Shown here: positions 1 to 9,225 of the stretch, in pieces
Layout of the letters: the number at the start of each line of letters is the position of its first letter
Numbering within the stretch: position 1 is the first letter of the stretch
Origin: Anaerolineales bacterium UBA3001
GTDB taxonomy: Bacteria; Chloroflexota; Anaerolineae; Anaerolineales; UBA11657
Direction: 5' to 3'
NCBI GenBank assembly: GCA_002346435.1
Contig: DDZT01000134.1
Location: forward strand, 1 to 28,884
DNA length: 28,884 nucleotides
Position numbers and translations under genes: made by a program
The notes under the pieces: generated by a model
The model's database searches: none
What the model was told of the DNA's origin: nothing
Seen by the model: the letters and a program-made list of their open reading frames with translations, nothing else

Positions 1-711
1 ATAATAATCCTCCCCAAGATCTTCTGAAGTATCATTTACTGGTAAATCGTAATATTTTTGAATGTGCACCTTACCATCTTGAAATTCAAGATAACACCCT
101 GGCATCAATTTGTGGATTCCGCTATAGAATGTCATGTCACCAACTGCATGACGAAATGTAAGATAGCTAGACAATGCATTTATGTTGGCTGTTCTTTCTA
201 CATTTGGATATTCCAATATAGATTTCACTTCAGAGCCAAAGATGAGTTTGCCAGACACTAATGTCCAATAAATAGGTTTAACACCCATCCTGTCTCTAAC
301 CAGTAGAAGTTTTTTCTGATTCCGATCCCAAATGCTAAATGCGAACATGCCAACAAGATGCTCAACTGCATGAACTCCCCATTCTTCATAAGCATGAACA
401 ATTACTTCAGTATCGCATCTGGTACGAAAATTGTGACCTAAAGACCGCAACTTATTGCCCAAACCTTGATAGTTATATATTTCCCCGTTAAAACATAACC
501 AGATATCTCGATTTTCATTGGTCATTGGTTGACTGCCCTTATCCAAATCAATAATAGACAATCTGCGAAACCCCAAACCAACACCACTCTCAAAATGATA
601 TCCATGATCATCAGGACCTCGATGCACAATAGTATCAGTCATCCTGGTCATAACTACAGGATCGATATGTTCTTCTATATTTGAAGACACTACACCTACA
701 AAACCACACAT
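1..711 (-). CDS. Asparagine synthetase-like glutamine amidotransferase (AsnB family), 3' end outside window
   Basis: The reading frame is open from an ATG at 711 to the left edge, so 237 residues are visible and the C-terminus is missing. The protein begins Met-Cys-Gly; Cys2 is the nucleophile of class II glutamine amidotransferases after Met removal. The family motifs follow in order: HRGPDD near residue 34, RLSIID, FNGEIYN, RCDTEVI and RDRMGVKPIYW. The last visible residues enter the ATP-dependent synthetase domain. In the family, glutamine-derived ammonia is passed to an adenylated carboxylate. It is the last visible gene of the minus-strand glycan/phosphonate operon, 47 bases after the phosphonopyruvate decarboxylase gene. 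AsnB-like proteins in polysaccharide clusters often amidate sugar acids or other acids rather than making free asparagine, so the substrate is open. Family assignment is firm. Confidence 0.93.
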   Translation of the reverse strand, partial: MCGFVGVVSSNIEEHIDPVVMTRMTDTIVHRGPDDHGYHFESGVGLGFRRLSIIDLDKGSQPMTNENRDIWLCFNGEIYNYQGLGNKLRSLGHNFRTRCDTEVIVHAYEEWGVHAVEHLVGMFAFSIWDRNQKKLLLVRDRMGVKPIYWTLVSGKLIFGSEVKSILEYPNVERTANINALSSYLTFRHAVGDMTFYSGIHKLMPGCYLEFQDGKVHIQKYYDLPVNDTSEDLGEDYY

Positions 712-758
712 ATTATTGTTTGTATGACACCTCAAACAATGACTGTTTTATAATATTT

Positions 759-1901
759 TTATGCATTAATGCTCTCCGCAAATCTGTTAGCAATTTCTGG
801 AGGACTTAATTTAGGTCGAGGCGGCATTTTATCAGCAATGCGCTTTACTTTTACATGCAAAAGTGAAGGGCCTGCTTCATCGTGTTGAAATTGATTCCAA
901 TAATGTGACAGAGCATCAGCACCATACACTGTAATGGCTTTTCTATAACCTGCAGCTATAGCCATATCTGATAAAGACACCGCTGGAGCTGCTGACGGTT
1001 GTCCGCCAGTTGACGCATACATCTCATTGTCTAACACAACATGAACATAATTGGCTGGTTTGTGATATCCAACCGTCGCCAAAGACCCCAAACGCATTAG
1101 TATAGAACCATCACCATCGAAAACTGCTACCTTTCGATTTGGTTTGTTAAGTGCCACACCTAGACCTAGAGAAGCAGCAGTTCCCATTGAGCCTTGCATA
1201 TAAAAATTCAACGGTCGATCACGGACCTGAAACAATTCTCGCGATATTATCCCAGTGGTTGAAACACATATATCTTGATCTAATGACAATAATTCAATTG
1301 CATCTCGAATACTTAATGAAATAATAGGAGACTCATCATTACTGAGTAACATACCTAACTCGTAATCATAATCATTATGTTGTACATGATATTCATAGGA
1401 TTGCAGGACATCCCTCTTTAACACAAAGGCAGCTGGGAGTGATTCTTTGCGCATAAAATCAAACGCGCTAGACACCGCTGTATCAATTTCTAAATAGTTT
1501 GATGGAAAATCTTGTCGATAAATGCCGATAAGGTCAATCAATGAATTGGTAATCTCACCCATGATTGTATGTTGCGCAGCATCAGGTTTTTTGCCTGGAT
1601 CACCTCTATGAGAAACTATTAATAGGAAAGGTATTTGGTAAACGTTGGTCAATGAAGTGACAGGATTTACTATATTGCCCAGTCCTGAATTCTGAATCAG
1701 TACTATTCCTATCCTGCCTGTTAGGCTGCTACCAGCTGCGATACCTATCGCCTCCCCTTCACTTACGGCATTGATGTAACCAAAATTATCAATACCGACT
1801 ATATGATTGGTTAACGGACTAAGCAAAGATCCTGGAACACCAGTAGCCAAACCAATGTTTTCTTTTTGGATTCTTTCTAAAAAGTCATGTGCATCGATCA
1901 T
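759..1901 (-). CDS. ppd: Phosphonopyruvate decarboxylase
   Basis: A thiamine diphosphate enzyme of 380 residues, the normal length for phosphonopyruvate decarboxylase, which converts phosphonopyruvate to phosphonoacetaldehyde and CO2. This step pulls the unfavourable phosphoenolpyruvate mutase equilibrium forward. The N-terminal pyrimidine-binding domain carries the expected Glu in VSEGEAIG (residues 47-54). The C-terminal diphosphate-binding domain has GDGS at 263-266 and Asn292, the Mg-binding pattern. The related sulfopyruvate decarboxylase shares this fold, but the gene lies 3 bases downstream of the phosphoenolpyruvate mutase gene, which strongly favours phosphonopyruvate. The enzyme is cytoplasmic. 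What happens to phosphonoacetaldehyde (transamination to aminoethylphosphonate or reduction to hydroxyethylphosphonate) is not settled by this gene. Confidence 0.92.
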   Translation of the reverse strand: MIDAHDFLERIQKENIGLATGVPGSLLSPLTNHIVGIDNFGYINAVSEGEAIGIAAGSSLTGRIGIVLIQNSGLGNIVNPVTSLTNVYQIPFLLIVSHRGDPGKKPDAAQHTIMGEITNSLIDLIGIYRQDFPSNYLEIDTAVSSAFDFMRKESLPAAFVLKRDVLQSYEYHVQHNDYDYELGMLLSNDESPIISLSIRDAIELLSLDQDICVSTTGIISRELFQVRDRPLNFYMQGSMGTAASLGLGVALNKPNRKVAVFDGDGSILMRLGSLATVGYHKPANYVHVVLDNEMYASTGGQPSAAPAVSLSDMAIAAGYRKAITVYGADALSHYWNQFQHDEAGPSLLHVKVKRIADKMPPRPKLSPPEIANRFAESINA

Positions 1902-1904
1902 ACT

Positions 1905-3644
1905 TTATGATCCAACCAAATCTGAACGTAACTCTTTACTAGCCACTTCAATATCCATTTGATTATGAACTTCCATCCAACCCTTATACACCTCTAATCC
2001 ATGTACTGAAAATCCTCGATTGATAATCTCTTGCACAAAATCAGAAATAGTGGCTTTAGCAAAGGAGTCAGCTTCATGAAAAGATTCATGCACATTCTCT
2101 AGACAATCTCGATACACCTGATGAACTATTCGGGCACCCTCTTCCGAGAAATATGCTAGACCTGTAAACTCATAATCAGCTTTCTCCATACTAACATTCT
2201 TGCCCATTCGAGTAATTTCAACTTTCTTTTTTACTGGGTATAAACTGCGATGATGTCCCGTCCGTCCTTCACGAGTGACCACTAAGTCCAGGTTTTTGTC
2301 TATCTCATGTCGATGGTAACGATAGGAATTATCAACTGCTAAAACAATGTCATTTTCTGTATCTATTAACCAGCGCAAGATATCATCGCTAAACAAAACA
2401 TCAGAAAAAGCTAATACAAAGCCGTTACCTAAATACTGGTCAGCACAAAACAACGAATGGATACTATGTGTGTCAAGATACTGTGGGTTATCACAAAAAA
2501 CCAAGCCGCTTTCATCCGAAAATCTATCAAATTGCTCACCTTGATATCCTCTAACAACTACAATCTGATTGATTCCCACCTTACGAATAGTCTCAATCTG
2601 ATGTCTTAATATCGGTTTGGAGTTAATTTCTATGAGAGATTTTGGTCCTTCATTAAATATTGGGTCTTTACCTGCAGCAGGAATAACCACTGACAATCGT
2701 TGTGTTTTCGATGCTTCTCGATCCTTGCTTTTAACCTGATCAAATCCTACCTGAGCAAACACTTTGGGTAAAGCAACACACCAAGGTTCAGCCTCAAACC
2801 CCCTATCATTTGACAAAATCACCTCAGATGTATCTAACATAGCTTTATGGGCGGCACGCAAAAGATGATTAGCATGAATAATGACATTAAATCCATACTT
2901 AGCTAATTCAGCATCAGTAATCAAATTGTAGGTTGTTGGTACACAAACTAATATAGGGCGACGGCCAAATGGTTTGCACAATTCGTCATACAAATTTGCA
3001 AACTCGATTACTTCATCTGGACTATCCTGTTTTGAATGGATCATAATTCCATCCACTCCAGAATCAATATATTTCTTAGCTCGCATTACTGCATCTTCAA
3101 TGCCTAATCCTGCTATAAGACTTTCCAAACGAGCAATTACCATAAATACATCTGTCACTCGTGCCTCGCGGCCACGTACTATTTTTCTAGCAAATGCATC
3201 TGGATCTTCCAAAGTCTGATTAGCAGAGGCATCAAGGCTATTACGCTTGGGAAATATTTTGTCTTCTATAATGACAGCGGATACTCCTAAACGCTCTAAA
3301 TCACGCACAAAATATTCAAATTGCACATCTGATCCACCTGTGTCTCCATCAACAATCATCGGCTTAGATGTAACGCTAAGTATTTCATCAATCGTATGTA
3401 ATCTCGATGGATTCCCAACAATCTCAGCATCTGGTAGACCTTTTGATGCGGAATCTGTCAAACTACTTTCCCAAAATCCATCATATGTTATGGAATGACC
3501 ATCTCTTTCAAAACTAGCAGTTTGTCCTACTAACGCACTGAGACCATTATGGGCCTCAATTATCCTGACAAACCCTTGAGCATCAATGCTATTGATCAAC
3601 TTAGATCTTCGTTGGCTGGGGGTAACATTAAAGCTTAATGACAT
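1905..3644 (-). CDS. pepM: Phosphoenolpyruvate mutase fused to a nucleotidyltransferase
   Basis: A two-domain protein of 579 residues. Residues ~15-300 are an isocitrate lyase/PEP mutase-type barrel with the mutase signature EDKIFPKRNS at 127-136 (EDK...NS) and the metal-binding segment VDGDTGG at 98-104; this enzyme forms the C-P bond of phosphonopyruvate from phosphoenolpyruvate. Residues ~317-570 start LSVVIPAAGK and continue with a Lys-containing GPKSLIEINSKPIL segment, typical of NTP transferases that activate choline phosphate, sugars or aminoethylphosphonate. By analogy with known phosphonate cytidylyltransferases, this half may make a CMP-phosphonate for transfer to a glycan or lipid; that is inference. 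The gene sits 1 base after the glycosyltransferase gene and 3 bases before ppd. The mutase identification is strong; the nucleotidyl donor and acceptor are unknown. Confidence 0.93.
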   Translation of the reverse strand: MSLSFNVTPSQRRSKLINSIDAQGFVRIIEAHNGLSALVGQTASFERDGHSITYDGFWESSLTDSASKGLPDAEIVGNPSRLHTIDEILSVTSKPMIVDGDTGGSDVQFEYFVRDLERLGVSAVIIEDKIFPKRNSLDASANQTLEDPDAFARKIVRGREARVTDVFMVIARLESLIAGLGIEDAVMRAKKYIDSGVDGIMIHSKQDSPDEVIEFANLYDELCKPFGRRPILVCVPTTYNLITDAELAKYGFNVIIHANHLLRAAHKAMLDTSEVILSNDRGFEAEPWCVALPKVFAQVGFDQVKSKDREASKTQRLSVVIPAAGKDPIFNEGPKSLIEINSKPILRHQIETIRKVGINQIVVVRGYQGEQFDRFSDESGLVFCDNPQYLDTHSIHSLFCADQYLGNGFVLAFSDVLFSDDILRWLIDTENDIVLAVDNSYRYHRHEIDKNLDLVVTREGRTGHHRSLYPVKKKVEITRMGKNVSMEKADYEFTGLAYFSEEGARIVHQVYRDCLENVHESFHEADSFAKATISDFVQEIINRGFSVHGLEVYKGWMEVHNQMDIEVASKELRSDLVGS

Positions 3645-3645
3645 A

Positions 3646-4890
3646 TTATTTTATAGTCTCCATTTGAACTCTTTTTGTATGCAACAAATCTTCATTTTGA
3701 CGAAGGAATTCAGAACCTGCATATCCGGGAAACTCCTTCATAGGATGATTAGCAGGAAAAACATTACGTAACAAAGCTTGTAATGCGGGATCAGCAGGAT
3801 TATCGACCCAGGAATTATTCAAACGACCCAGCATTTCCTGAACAAGCAAAAGTATTTCGTCTGCAGTATTATCAACTATTACAATCCCCTCATCAGCAAT
3901 TGCTTTTTGTTGGTCATACCACAATCTGTTCCAATCAGCACCTCTCAGAACCATTTCATGAAACGACATAAATCGTTCTTCACAAGTATTCCAATACTTT
4001 TTCAATATAAATAGGTCATGACTTGATCTGCCACTTTCAGCCAATGGAACCATATTGACAAATGCCATTGGCACATCGAATATATGAGATAGATAGTAAA
4101 TTCCAGCTGTACAACCAAGGAAAAACTTACAATGAGCTTGCAGATAAACATCGGCAAACTCGGGGTTTTCTATCAGTTGACGATGCTCAAACGCATAGTC
4201 GATTATTCTAGGGTTATTTGAATGTATTGGTCCTTTAGCTTGATGACCTACTCTAATAACCCACAATCCCTGCTCTACCAACCACTCAGCTGCAGGTACA
4301 TAGGTGTCAATATTACAATCACGAAAATCATACATGGAGAATTGATCATTTGGATTACGTTCATAATCTGGTGAATCTGTGTAATCCATATCACGCGCGT
4401 GTATACATACATATTCCTGACCTTCAGGTACACCTAGATTCATCAATATTTTCTTACCAACCACATGCTCTGCACTAGAAAAACTAAGTTGTGGACCGGC
4501 TTGTTGCCATATGTCCCATTCCACTAGAAAACCAGAGTGACTAAGATCAATCCACGGGGTAACATCCAATCTGTCCGAAAATCTATTAGAGTCCACAAAT
4601 AATGTCGATTGAATTTTGGTTAACAAACTCCATGCAAAATCACTTTTAATGATTCTGAAGTTACGATCAATCATTTTTAGTATCTGATGATTTACAGGAC
4701 GAGTTCCAGAAAATAAAATATCAAAAGTTTTCTCGGCGGACGCACCTAATGCTTTTTCCCTAAGATAATATTCTAGATTGCCGGCAATCCTACCTATGGA
4801 TCTATAAGGTATTAATCCAATACGTATTTTTATAAATTTACTCAAGAAAAGCAGTAAATTATTTGTGATCCAACTAATTATTTGCAACAT
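3646..4890 (-). CDS. Putative glycosyltransferase, TIGR04372-like
   Basis: A 414-residue protein that I match from memory to the TIGR04372 putative glycosyltransferase family. It has the run CIHARDMDY near residue 162, then YDFRDCNIDTYVPAAEWLV and WVIRVG, and near the C-terminal part FFLGCTAGIYYLSHIFDVP followed by FVNMVPL. In that family the corresponding segments read like HARDS...FRN.DI..Y.PA...L...G..VIRMG and a final GS/T-G loop, as in GT-B enzymes that bind an activated donor. There is a hydrophobic stretch at the N-terminus (residues ~5-17) but no clear signal peptide. It precedes the pepM fusion by 1 base, so it is translated with the phosphonate genes. Donor and acceptor cannot be read from sequence. 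Confidence 0.75.
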   Translation of the reverse strand: MLQIISWITNNLLLFLSKFIKIRIGLIPYRSIGRIAGNLEYYLREKALGASAEKTFDILFSGTRPVNHQILKMIDRNFRIIKSDFAWSLLTKIQSTLFVDSNRFSDRLDVTPWIDLSHSGFLVEWDIWQQAGPQLSFSSAEHVVGKKILMNLGVPEGQEYVCIHARDMDYTDSPDYERNPNDQFSMYDFRDCNIDTYVPAAEWLVEQGLWVIRVGHQAKGPIHSNNPRIIDYAFEHRQLIENPEFADVYLQAHCKFFLGCTAGIYYLSHIFDVPMAFVNMVPLAESGRSSHDLFILKKYWNTCEERFMSFHEMVLRGADWNRLWYDQQKAIADEGIVIVDNTADEILLLVQEMLGRLNNSWVDNPADPALQALLRNVFPANHPMKEFPGYAGSEFLRQNEDLLHTKRVQMETIK

Positions 4891-4971
4891 AACCAGACTA
4901 AATATTTCGATGTTGAAGAAACTTCAATCAATTGTGATATGTATTGTGATTACCTAGCAACCAACCAAACT

Positions 4972-6492
4972 CTACAGGCTTTCGGGCAAATGTTCATATT
5001 TAACAATTCTCCTAATAAATGCCTGTACAAACAGCATACTACGTTTCACTACCATAACTGGATAGGTGACAATTGACCACAAATAGCGAAATATGTTAAC
5101 AATCACATAACACCACTGAACTGAAACTAAAAACATCAAGGAAAAATTTGAGTTTTTTTGATTGTGGTGAAGATTATCAGCATATTTAAGTACACGCCTA
5201 TACCAACGCAATTTCCAGAGATTTAAACCAGTATTGGACCATTTGTGTCGATAATAAGCATTCATGCCATAATCTTTTAAGCTAGTAGTGTCTCTGGCTT
5301 CATCCCATGCATCTCTATAGAACGCCGATATGTTAGAAAATTTGATGTAGTTCCAGAATACCCGCTGTTCATAATGAGATGGGAGCAACATAGCAATAAA
5401 CACGATTACCCTGTTGAATACATTATCTTTATTGTATTTGTACAAAGGATAATCATATTTACGACAATAATTGTAGAATAAGCCTTCCAAAACAAACCAA
5501 TCTAACAACGGCAACCTTTTCTGCCAATCAAGTGAAATCACACGAGGATTAGGTTTGTTCATAGGTTTCATGTTGTAAGCCTTATCACCCCACCACTTTA
5601 ATCCTCCAAACGTACTGTGAAGTAGACAATTATCAAACTCAATTCCTAAGAAATTAACAGTAGCATGCATTAGATTATCTAAGCGATGATGCATATCTTC
5701 GTGCCTTACAACACGTACACTATCAGGATCCAAACCTTTGAGATATTCAAGGCTTTCCGTAAACCATACTGAATGATAGTAATAAGTACGTCGTCTATAT
5801 ACTGTTGCATCCGTAGCATTTAATTTGTGTTTATCAATATAAACAACGCTTTCATATCGTCCCTTGATGTTTGATCTAGGATCTCTCACAAAACCAAGCG
5901 CAATCATATTAGGAAAATCTGAGGCTAGATACTTGGTCACGTACTCATGCACATGAATATGGTAGACAAGCACTTTCTTATTGCTCAGATTCTCATTTCT
6001 AGCATAAGCATAAGCATAATGAACAGCTAGTAAAAATGTTTTGCAACTTATAGGCTGATCCCTGAGTAAATGAGTCAAGAATTCTCTAAATATCTGTTCG
6101 TCAATCTCTAGCCACTGATTCTTATCAGACCCTAGAGTTGTCATACCATCATGTCCTGGTATCTGTCGAGTATCTAATAATGAAGCATGTTTTATACAAA
6201 AAGCGTTAATGATAGTATCCCAATTCCAATTATCTCTATATTCATCTTTCCATTGATCCCAATGAGGATAAAGATACATCAATATATACGCAGGAACCAT
6301 GTAGATTTGAGGATGACCATCCAAGTAACTTTGAAACAACTTGCTACCGCTACCATTACCAATACCAAAGCAGACCATTTTGGGTGGCGAAATTTCGTCA
6401 AAAGCTGGCCAATTTGCAGTTTGCATATACTCAGTTAGCACTATATCACTAACTATTGATCTTATTCTCCAAAATACTATTGATTTGACCAA
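4972..6492 (-). CDS. P-loop sulfotransferase-family protein with C-terminal extension
   Basis: 506 residues if started at the TTG at 6492; an in-frame ATG at 6426 (residue 23) is an alternative and neither has a clear ribosome binding site. Sulfotransferase hallmarks are present: a 5'-phosphosulfate-binding loop GNGSGSKLFQSYLDGHP at 45-61 and a 3'-phosphate-binding segment FVRDPRSNIKGRYES in mid-protein. Such enzymes transfer sulfate from PAPS to a hydroxyl or amine, here presumably on the glycan. After the usual ~300-residue domain come about 170 more residues rich in Trp, Tyr and basic residues, with a hydrophobic stretch near the end (FSLMFLVSVQWCYVIVNIF) that may be a membrane anchor. No PAPS synthesis genes are in the window. 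The family is well supported; the acceptor is unknown. Confidence 0.8.
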   Translation of the reverse strand: MVKSIVFWRIRSIVSDIVLTEYMQTANWPAFDEISPPKMVCFGIGNGSGSKLFQSYLDGHPQIYMVPAYILMYLYPHWDQWKDEYRDNWNWDTIINAFCIKHASLLDTRQIPGHDGMTTLGSDKNQWLEIDEQIFREFLTHLLRDQPISCKTFLLAVHYAYAYARNENLSNKKVLVYHIHVHEYVTKYLASDFPNMIALGFVRDPRSNIKGRYESVVYIDKHKLNATDATVYRRRTYYYHSVWFTESLEYLKGLDPDSVRVVRHEDMHHRLDNLMHATVNFLGIEFDNCLLHSTFGGLKWWGDKAYNMKPMNKPNPRVISLDWQKRLPLLDWFVLEGLFYNYCRKYDYPLYKYNKDNVFNRVIVFIAMLLPSHYEQRVFWNYIKFSNISAFYRDAWDEARDTTSLKDYGMNAYYRHKWSNTGLNLWKLRWYRRVLKYADNLHHNQKNSNFSLMFLVSVQWCYVIVNIFRYLWSIVTYPVMVVKRSMLFVQAFIRRIVKYEHLPESL

Positions 6493-6510
6493 CTGACACG
6501 AATCAAATGT

Positions 6511-7017
6511 CTAACTAAGTTTGTTTTGAAAGGCTTGTTGTTTCTTGGGATCATCTTCCTCAGACGGTGCCCAAGATGCAAAAATTGTATCCTGAGGATT
6601 AAAAGGCCCATGAGTAACCTCATGAAATACTACCAACTCGCTTTGAGGCACAACTGTATGAAAATGATTGGCAGGGAGTCTATAATAAAAAATCAGTCCT
6701 GATTCGCTATTACCCATTCTAATCTGTTCAATTATATTACCTCTCTCATCAAATATCACAACCAACATCAACCCCTCAATAATGTGAAATGACTCGCTTT
6801 TGCCAATATGCTTATGGGGAATAACATATGCTCCACTAGCATGAACAATTATCATTTCATGCATATTATCTTCAATGTTAGGATGAGTACATATACGGAT
6901 ACGCTTTCTTGGGTTGCTTCTAGACAAGACTTTAAGTTGATCTATATCGGCACTATTTATCTTAGTAATGTTCTCAGTCGTGTAAAGAACTTCGTCATTT
7001 ATTGCTTGATATTTCAT
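6511..7017 (-). CDS. WbuC-type cupin-fold metalloprotein
   Basis: A 168-residue single-domain cupin. The first half has VIPHKHIGKSESFHIIEGLM, with two His and a Glu spaced like cupin metal ligands; the second half has NHFHTVVPQSELVVFHEV followed by HGPFNPQDTIFASWAPSEED. This arrangement matches the WbuC family of cupin proteins found in O-antigen and other polysaccharide loci, whose biochemical role is not established. The start codon overlaps the end of the upstream aminotransferase gene by four bases (7014-7017), implying translational coupling. A sugar-nucleotide isomerase or epimerase activity is possible but not shown. Confidence 0.75.
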   Translation of the reverse strand: MKYQAINDEVLYTTENITKINSADIDQLKVLSRSNPRKRIRICTHPNIEDNMHEMIIVHASGAYVIPHKHIGKSESFHIIEGLMLVVIFDERGNIIEQIRMGNSESGLIFYYRLPANHFHTVVPQSELVVFHEVTHGPFNPQDTIFASWAPSEEDDPKKQQAFQNKLS

Positions 7018-8114
7018 GCTATTTTGTTGCTATAGAAATGTAATATAGTTGATGCAACATAATCCACTTCATCATCAGTCATATTCTCATGATTAGGAAT
7101 AGACAGTATCCTTTGTACTGCTCTTTCTGCCACAGGTATATCAGTGGCGAAACATCCATTGTAAGCAGTATGATAAGGCATTAGTATAGGATGATGAATC
7201 TTCGTTTCGATGTTGCTATTCGCCAAAAAATCTCTTAATTCATCACGATGATCCACTTGAATAGTATACGTGTAATATACTGACTCTGAACCGGTATCTT
7301 CATGTGGGCACACAGCTACATCTCTAAGTAAACCCTCATAATGCGCTGCAATTCTACGACGCTGGCTTATAATTTTGTCTATACGTTTTAACTCAACCAA
7401 CAGCAAAGCTGCCTGAAGAGTATGTATACGAAAATTCAGGCTTGGAATGACACAATCCTCACGATTCACAGTACCTGCATACCTAAGTGAGACCATTTTC
7501 TCCTTGATATTTTCATCATCAGTAACGACCACACCAGCCTCACCGTAGCTATGTAACACCTTCATTGCATTCATACTAAAACATGCAACTTTACCAAACG
7601 AACCTGCTATCCCATAGCTATTCTTAGCTGCAAATGCTTGAGCAGCATCCTCTATCACTAACAAACCATATTCATTAGCTATAGCACCAATGACTTCCAT
7701 ATCACATATCTTTCCAGTGTAATGAACAGGTAATATTGCTTTAGTGCGCGGCGTAATTGCTTCCACAATCTTATCAGGATTAATGTTTAAGTCGCTTCGT
7801 ATATCCACAAAAACAGGTTTAGCCCCTGTCAACACTATTGCATTCGCTGTAGCAATCCATGACATTGGTGTGGTAATAACCTCATCACCAGGACCAATGC
7901 CAAGACTCCTAAGAGATACATATAATGCATCTGTTCCTGAACTAACACCCACCGCATATTTCCTGCCACACATTTCTGCAATCAAATTTTCAAACTCTGT
8001 GATTTCAGGTCCTAATACAACACGGCCATGAGACAAAACCTGATCAACTGCAGCGAGCAGATCTTTCTTTAAATTTTTATCATTAACGCTAAGATCTAAA
8101 TAAGGAACCTTCAT
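7014..8114 (-). CDS. DegT/DnrJ/EryC1/StrS-family PLP aminotransferase
   Basis: 366 residues, normal for this family of nucleotide-sugar aminotransferases, which convert keto sugars to amino sugars using glutamate or glutamine. Visible features are GVSSGTDAL at 56-64, IEDAAQAFAA from residue 154 (Asp156 and Gln159 contact PLP) and SMNAMKVLHSYGEAG from residue 180, in which Lys185 is the predicted Schiff-base lysine. The usual companion SHKNL motif is replaced by SMNAMK, still with the lysine in place. It is coupled to the cupin gene by a 4-base overlap and follows the zinc dehydrogenase gene by 37 bases. In this operon it could aminate a nucleotide sugar or, less typically, phosphonoacetaldehyde. 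Confidence 0.9.
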   Translation of the reverse strand: MKVPYLDLSVNDKNLKKDLLAAVDQVLSHGRVVLGPEITEFENLIAEMCGRKYAVGVSSGTDALYVSLRSLGIGPGDEVITTPMSWIATANAIVLTGAKPVFVDIRSDLNINPDKIVEAITPRTKAILPVHYTGKICDMEVIGAIANEYGLLVIEDAAQAFAAKNSYGIAGSFGKVACFSMNAMKVLHSYGEAGVVVTDDENIKEKMVSLRYAGTVNREDCVIPSLNFRIHTLQAALLLVELKRIDKIISQRRRIAAHYEGLLRDVAVCPHEDTGSESVYYTYTIQVDHRDELRDFLANSNIETKIHHPILMPYHTAYNGCFATDIPVAERAVQRILSIPNHENMTDDEVDYVASTILHFYSNKIA

Positions 8115-8151
8115 TTTATTAGGGCTGAAACCGGCCAGTACACACTATTGA

Positions 8152-9207
8152 CTATAAGGACATATCTATCATACATCTACCACATTCACCACTACGAACT
8201 ACATCTATAGCGTCGTTCACTTCATCAAGACTAAATTCATGAGTAACAAGTCCATCAAGATTGAATTGTCCAGCTTGGTGTAATCGAATATATCGTGGTA
8301 TATCAACATGAGGTATGGAACCTCCACCCTCCGAACCAGTTAGTACCTTATTAAAATGAAGTGGCAATGAATAAATTGAAATATTATCTCCTTTTCTAGG
8401 TACACCTACTAATATTGTCTTGCCATCAGGATGTGTTAATTCATATGCACTTTCAATAACTCTAGCATTACCTGTTGTATCAACAACCACATCTGCTCCT
8501 TGTTTTCCCACAACTTCTCTTATTGTTTCCACGCAATTTTCTAGATTGTTACCTCCTACAAAAGCATTTGTAACCCCGAACTTTTTTGCCATCTCGAGCT
8601 TAGTTTGAGACAAATCGATACCAACGATTGGATGAGCAGAGACCATATTGGCTGCCTGAGCAATATTCAATCCAACACCTCCAACTCCAAATATCACTAC
8701 AGATTGACCAATTTTTACATGCGCATCATTATTAATAACCCCCATAGCAGTCGTAACTGCACATCCTAATAGCGGAGCTAATTTCAAATCAAACTCCTTC
8801 GGAATTACCGTCAAACGATTTTCAGATAAAACAGCAAATTCATTAAAAGTAGTCACCCAACCAGCATTAACTAGATTGTCTTTCCAACTATATTTAGGTG
8901 TTTCTGATTGAATCCCTTGACTAGGCCTCCAATGCATCACTACATGATCACCCTGTTTGACACTCGTAACACCGGGACCAACATCCAACACCATACCTGA
9001 TCCCTCATGGCCAAGAAGATGAGGTAGAAATTTATCCGGGCCTTTAGCTGCCTCGATTTCATTAATCTGCGCACCGCAGATACCACTATATACAACTTTC
9101 ACAAGCACCTGACCGTGAAGCAAATCATTAGGTAATTCTATATTTGCCACAACCAATGGCTTATTGCTCTCCACCAATATCGCAGCTTTCGTACTCTTTA
9201 TCAACAT
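8152..9207 (-). CDS. Zinc-dependent medium-chain alcohol dehydrogenase
   Basis: 351 residues with the medium-chain dehydrogenase plan. The catalytic zinc site is formed by Cys44 (SGICGAQ), His67-Glu68 (GHEGSG) and Cys149. The NAD(P)-binding Rossmann fold begins at VIFGVGGVGLNIAQ (from residue 171). The four-cysteine structural zinc loop seen in classic alcohol dehydrogenases is absent: the stretch from about 93 to 118 has no cysteine. The enzyme should oxidise or reduce an alcohol/aldehyde pair with NAD(P)H. In this operon it could reduce phosphonoacetaldehyde to hydroxyethylphosphonate, although known enzymes for that step are iron-type dehydrogenases of another family, or act on a sugar. 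Only the fold is certain. Confidence 0.88.
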   Translation of the reverse strand: MLIKSTKAAILVESNKPLVVANIELPNDLLHGQVLVKVVYSGICGAQINEIEAAKGPDKFLPHLLGHEGSGMVLDVGPGVTSVKQGDHVVMHWRPSQGIQSETPKYSWKDNLVNAGWVTTFNEFAVLSENRLTVIPKEFDLKLAPLLGCAVTTAMGVINNDAHVKIGQSVVIFGVGGVGLNIAQAANMVSAHPIVGIDLSQTKLEMAKKFGVTNAFVGGNNLENCVETIREVVGKQGADVVVDTTGNARVIESAYELTHPDGKTILVGVPRKGDNISIYSLPLHFNKVLTGSEGGGSIPHVDIPRYIRLHQAGQFNLDGLVTHEFSLDEVNDAIDVVRSGECGRCMIDMSL

Positions 9208-9225
9208 GAAATATATCTCACTATA

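Noticed and set aside
2974..3498. Open frames on the plus strand opposite the PEP mutase gene
   Set aside because: They lie antisense to a strongly supported coding region, show no recognisable domain and have the composition of shadow frames.
4913..4927. TTGAAG-AAA-CTTCAA inverted repeat in the gap before the glycosyltransferase gene
   Set aside because: The stem is short, AT-rich, with no T-run on either strand, and sits inside the operon; nothing supports a terminator or operator.
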